Origin: Alphaproteobacteria bacterium
Lineage (GTDB): Bacteria > Pseudomonadota > Alphaproteobacteria > Rhizobiales > Aestuariivirgaceae
NCBI GenBank assembly: GCA_026400595.1
Contig: JAPLOT010000099.1
Coordinates: forward strand, 1 to 5,055
Direction: 5' to 3'
DNA: 5,055 bases
Every line of letters begins with the position of its first letter. Position 1 is the first letter of the stretch. The notes below the pieces were generated by a model, which worked only from the letters and a program-made list of their open reading frames with translations, was not told the origin of the DNA and did not search any database. A program made the translations under genes and the position numbers. Shown here piece after piece: positions 3,852 through 5,055 of this stretch.

Positions 3852-5055
3852 GACCCGCCGCGTCGCGGCCCCCTCTTCCACATAGCGCCGCACCTCCGCG
3901 AGAAAGACCTCGCCGAAGCGCTCAAGCTTGGCTTCGCCCACGCCATGGACTTCGCCGAAGTCCCAGCGGGTGAGCGGCACCCGCCGTGCCATGTCGATGA
4001 GGCTGCGGTCGGAGAAGACCACATAGGCCGGCACTTGGCCCTGCCGGGCCAACCTGGCGCGCAGCGCCTTCAGCCTTTGCAGCAGCTCTTCCGAAACTCC
4101 CTCGTCGGCGACGGCCACCGCGATGCGGCGCTGGCGCTCAACCTTTTTCGTGCCGCGCACCAGTTCGCGCCGGTAGCGGAATTGCCCGTCGCCTGCCATC
4201 AGCGCCCGCGCCTTGGGCGTGAGGGAGAGGCCGCCATAGCCTGCCACGTCGATGGCAAGGAAACCGCCGCCCACCAGCTGGCGGATCAGGGACTGCCATT
4301 CGGTGCGCGGACGATCCTTGCCGATGCCGAAGACCGCGTGATCGACGTGGCGAAAAGCCACCGCCTTCTCGTTGGCCTTGCCGGCCAGCAGGTCCGCGAT
4401 ATGACCCGCGCCGAAGCGCTCGCCGGTGATAAGCACCGCTTCAAACACCTGCCGCGCCTCCACGGTCCCGTCGACAAGATCGGCGGGCGACAGGCAGACA
4501 TCGCAATTGCCGCAGGGCTCGGACTCTTCGCCGAAATAGGCGAGCAGGTTCTGCCGCCGGCATTCCGGGGCCTCGCAATAGGCCACCAGCGCGTCGAGCC
4601 GCTTGTGCTCGCGGCGGCGGCGCTCGTCGCCGCCATCCTCCTGGTCGATGAAGCGGCGGCGCATCTGGATGTCCTGCAGGCCGAAGACCATATGCGCCTC
4701 GGCCGGCTGGCCATCGCGCCCGGCGCGGCCGATCTCCTGGTAATAGGCATCGAGCGAGCCCGGCAGATCGGCATGAAAGACGAAGCGAACGTCCGGCTTG
4801 TCGATCCCCATGCCGAAGGCGATGGTGGCGCAGACGATGACGCCGCGCTCGGTCATGAACAGGTTCTGCGCCTCGGCCCGCGCCTCGGTTGACAACCCGG
4901 CGTGATAGGCCACGGCGCGATAGCCGAGCCCCGACAGATGCGCGGCCAGCTCCTCGCTCGACTTGCGCGACAGCGCATAGACGATGCCGCTTTCGCCGGC
5001 ATGATCCTTGAGGAATTCGACCAGCTGCTTCTTCGGACTGGCCTTGGGCACGACG
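3840..5055 (-). CDS. recQ: ATP-dependent DNA helicase RecQ, C-terminal two thirds (5' end outside window)
   Basis: RecQ is a 3'-5' helicase in recombination, replication-fork repair and SOS signalling. About 405 C-terminal codons are visible; by comparison with the 609-residue E. coli protein, roughly the first 200, with the Walker A and DEAH motifs, lie beyond the right edge. Counting from the GTG codon at 5051 (an internal valine, not the start): helicase domain 2 has SGIVYALSR (21-29), AYHAGL (48-53), motif V ATIAFGMGIDKPDVRFV (75-91) and motif VI YYQEIGRAGRDG (103-114). The zinc-binding cysteines are Cys164, Cys180, Cys183 and Cys186 (CGNCDVC). The winged-helix RQC domain follows (about 195-290). 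A single HRDC domain (about 318-395) has VPAYVVFSDRSLIDMA and VHGVGEAKLERFG. All expected C-terminal parts are present. The stop codon lies inside the last codons of the convergent YkgJ-family gene. Confidence 0.97.
   Translation of the reverse strand, partial: VVPKASPKKQLVEFLKDHAGESGIVYALSRKSSEELAAHLSGLGYRAVAYHAGLSTEARAEAQNLFMTERGVIVCATIAFGMGIDKPDVRFVFHADLPGSLDAYYQEIGRAGRDGQPAEAHMVFGLQDIQMRRRFIDQEDGGDERRRREHKRLDALVAYCEAPECRRQNLLAYFGEESEPCGNCDVCLSPADLVDGTVEARQVFEAVLITGERFGAGHIADLLAGKANEKAVAFRHVDHAVFGIGKDRPRTEWQSLIRQLVGGGFLAIDVAGYGGLSLTPKARALMAGDGQFRYRRELVRGTKKVERQRRIAVAVADEGVSEELLQRLKALRARLARQGQVPAYVVFSDRSLIDMARRVPLTRWDFGEVHGVGEAKLERFGEVFLAEVRRYVEEGAATRRVSVL

Noticed and set aside
3945..4892. 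Long plus-strand open frame (315 codons)
   Set aside because: It is antisense to recQ, whose helicase, zinc and HRDC motifs are clear. The translation is a GC-driven shadow without recognisable domains.

Overview
This is a GC-rich chromosomal window from an alphaproteobacterium, most likely from the Hyphomicrobiales/Rhizobiales. The evidence for that is the style of the GyrA, SSB and RecQ proteins, the ssb-gyrA linkage, and an exact alphaproteobacterial-type LexA site (GTTC-N7-GTTC) in front of ssb. No tRNA, rRNA, insertion sequence, phage gene or CRISPR array is visible.

Layout, left to right. (1) 1-1012, minus strand: the N-terminal 337 codons of gyrA, cut by the left edge and starting with GTG. 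(2) 1013-1184: the gyrA leader and a clean intrinsic terminator belonging to ssb. (3) 1185-1670, minus: complete ssb. (4) 1671-1811: a divergent control region holding a well-formed ssb promoter whose 17-nt spacer contains the LexA/SOS box. (5) 1812-2204, plus: a RidA/YjgF-family protein that lacks the family's catalytic arginine. (6) 2231-2374, minus: a 47-residue protein with a good ribosome binding site, convergent with the RidA-like gene and divergent from the next gene. (7) 2375-2487: a divergent control region with a promoter whose -10 hexamer lies in a perfect T-N11-A palindrome, the classic shape of a LysR-family operator. (8) 2488-3435, plus: a GcvA-like LysR regulator starting with TTG. 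(9) 3474-3851, plus: a small eight-cysteine protein of the YkgJ (CxxCxxCC) family, probably cotranscribed with the regulator. (10) 3840-5055, minus: the C-terminal two thirds of recQ, cut by the right edge and overlapping the cysteine-cluster gene tail to tail by 12 nt.

The flanks are DNA-metabolism genes: gyrase A, single-strand binding protein and RecQ helicase. SSB and RecQ probably cooperate physically, because the SSB acidic tail is intact and RecQ is a known SSB-tail partner. The middle (about 1.8-3.85 kb) is a small accessory block. The GcvA-like regulator may control itself and the divergent 47-residue gene through the palindrome, but this is inferred from layout only. I see no clear new multi-gene system. 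The best leads are the SOS box facing a RidA-like gene, the small divergent ORF with its LysR-type operator, and the arginine-less RidA protein.
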